Of a DNA stretch of 5,794 nucleotides, positions 4,943 through 5,794 are shown one piece after another. The position numbers and the translations under genes are program-made. The first letter of the stretch is position 1. Each line of letters starts with the position of its first letter. Source of the stretch: Desulfovibrio sp. (lineage in GTDB: Bacteria > Desulfobacterota > Desulfovibrionia > Desulfovibrionales > Desulfovibrionaceae). The notes beneath the pieces were generated by a model. That model was not told the origin of the DNA. It did not search any database and saw only the letters and a program-made list of their open reading frames with translations. The stretch covers positions 1-5,794 of the forward strand of contig JAIRTI010000032.1 of assembly GCA_031255035.1 (NCBI GenBank). Direction: 5' to 3'.

Positions 4943-5383
4943 ATGAACCGCTGTCTCTGCGGCCTTGCCGCCATACTCGCCCTGATCTCCCCGCAAAGCG
5001 CCGAGGCCGCGGGCATAACCGGCGGCGTCTCCCGCATGGGGCCGGCCTCCCCGTCGCCCTCGTCCGCGCCGCCTTCATCTTATGGCCGTTCCCCGCGCGA
5101 CTTTGCCAGGGGCTACGAGGGCAACATCCCCGGCGACCCCTGGGGCAGAGAGGCCGACTTCAAAGCGCGCAGTTACCGGTTGCGCCACGAGCCTCCGGCG
5201 GCCGACGCCTCTCCGCCGACGGCCGCCGCGCCGCTTCCGCCCGACGTCAGACACACCCCGTCCCTGGTCATTCCCCGCGTGCCCGGAGAAAGCGCGCTGC
5301 CCCCGGACAACACGGACACCGGCGCAAAACACAAGACATATCATGGTATTGAACAAAAAAGAGGGCCTGGCGGCGGCCGTTGA
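4943..5383 (+). CDS. Predicted exported proline-rich hypothetical protein, 146 aa
   Basis: No family is recognised. The first 22 residues form a signal peptide: a short positive start (MNR), a hydrophobic core (LAAILALIS) and a likely signal peptidase I site after A20-E21-A22. C4 and C6 are too early for a lipobox. The mature part is low in complexity and probably disordered: a Pro/Ser tract at 34-46, a more ordered-looking block around SYGRSPRDFARGYEGNIPG (46-64) and WGREADFKARSYRLR (67-81), then another Pro/Ala tract at 84-119 and a basic, glycine-rich tail. A periplasmic location is inferred. ATG 4943 is chosen over the in-frame ATG inside repeat B because GGAG at 4933-4936 lies six bases before it and the signal peptide starts there. 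Confidence 0.7.
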   Translation: MNRCLCGLAAILALISPQSAEAAGITGGVSRMGPASPSPSSAPPSSYGRSPRDFARGYEGNIPGDPWGREADFKARSYRLRHEPPAADASPPTAAAPLPPDVRHTPSLVIPRVPGESALPPDNTDTGAKHKTYHGIEQKRGPGGGR

Positions 5384-5479
5384 GCGTTGCCTCCGGATCG
5401 CCGCTCCGGGGCCTCGACTTTTGCGAACCTTGGCGCGCAAGCGGTTCTACGCCGATCCGCCTTTCCTCATCCTGTACTT

Positions 5480-5506
5480 TTGTTCGTCGCCGCTCTGTGG
5501 TATAGC
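5480..5506 (+). promoter_or_regulatory. Possible extended -10 promoter for the MerR-family gene
   Basis: TGGTATAGC at 5498-5506 has the TGn-TATAnn form of an extended -10 element, with a weak TTGTTC at 5480-5485 upstream. An inverted repeat CCGCT/AGCGG brackets it (about 5489-5507), which could be an operator. The ATG is at 5543. The rest of 5384-5542 shows no gene. Confidence 0.35.
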
Positions 5507-5542
5507 GGTGTGAACAGGGTGTATCGAGGGCCGGGAGCACGC

Positions 5543-5794
5543 ATGGGCAGAACGTACAAAATCGGCGAAGCAGCGGCGCTGCTCAACCTTAAAAGCTATG
5601 TGCTGCGTTTCTGGGAAACGGAGTTCCAGAACATCATCCCCCTGCGCACCAAAAAAGGGCAGCGCCTGTATACCAACGACCATCTGGCCCTGCTGGAGCG
5701 CATCCGCTATCTTCTGCACGAGCGCGGCCTCACCATCGGCGGGGCGCGAAAAATTCTCGCCGAGGAAAAATCGCGCGGCGTCTCCTATTGCTTC
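5543..5794 (+). CDS. MerR-family transcriptional regulator, N-terminal part
   Basis: The first 84 residues of a MerR-type regulator, still open at the window end. Residues 4-25 (TYKIGEAAALLNLKSYVLRFWE) give the helix-turn-helix, with the family pattern in which the recognition helix is followed by the RFWE block. The wing follows (LRTKKGQRLYTNDH, 34-47), then the second helical pair (LALLERIRYLLHERGLTIGGARKIL, 48-72). The effector or dimerisation region lies beyond the window, so the signal it responds to is unknown. The start has GGGAG (5533-5537) five bases before ATG. MerR proteins usually bind an overlong promoter spacer as dimers; the inverted repeat around 5489-5507 might be its own operator. 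Confidence 0.88.
   Translation, partial: MGRTYKIGEAAALLNLKSYVLRFWETEFQNIIPLRTKKGQRLYTNDHLALLERIRYLLHERGLTIGGARKILAEEKSRGVSYCF

Noticed and set aside
4350..4946. Long plus-strand ORF of 198 codons
   Set aside because: It runs antisense through the small leftward gene, across all of copy B and into the leader of the exported-protein gene; composition-driven open frame.

Overview
The window looks like part of the chromosome of a GC-rich deltaproteobacterium, most likely Desulfovibrio or a close relative. That assignment is inference: it rests on the high GC, the gene set (ferritin-like/VIT fusion, XerC, GluQ, small redox protein, MerR regulator) and the style of the intergenic repeats. No rRNA or tRNA gene is present to confirm it.

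Left part (1-3503) is ordinary gene-dense chromosome. A CXXC glutaredoxin-like gene runs leftward and overlaps by ATGA the start of another gene that leaves the window. A divergent intergenic region (308-553) separates it from a rightward cluster: a ferritin-like/VIT metal transporter fusion (554-1435), the chromosome-dimer recombinase XerC (1447-2406) and glutamyl-Q tRNA(Asp) synthetase GluQ (2412-3503). Gaps of 11 and 5 bases suggest one transcript. The three products act in separate processes: iron/manganese handling, chromosome segregation and tRNA wobble modification.

The middle part (3504-4942) is unusual. Two nearly identical repeats of about 270 bp face each other (A at 3552-3816, B at 4583-4857). 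Each is bounded by short terminal inverted repeats, and B is flanked by an exact 9-bp direct duplication, as expected of a non-autonomous, MITE-like insertion. A third relic of the same terminus lies at 3965-4022. Between A and B there is also a solitary sequence with the architecture of a type I-C CRISPR repeat, a cluster of six consecutive hairpins, and one small leftward gene (75 aa, unknown function) with a good ribosome binding site. The conserved ORFs inside A and B look like by-products of the repeat rather than genes.

Right part (4943-5794) holds a small predicted exported proline-rich protein of unknown function and the first 84 residues of a MerR-family regulator cut by the window end.

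The best candidates for something undescribed are the repeat family with its matching relic, the orphan CRISPR-like repeat beside it, and the small gene enclosed between the two inverted copies.
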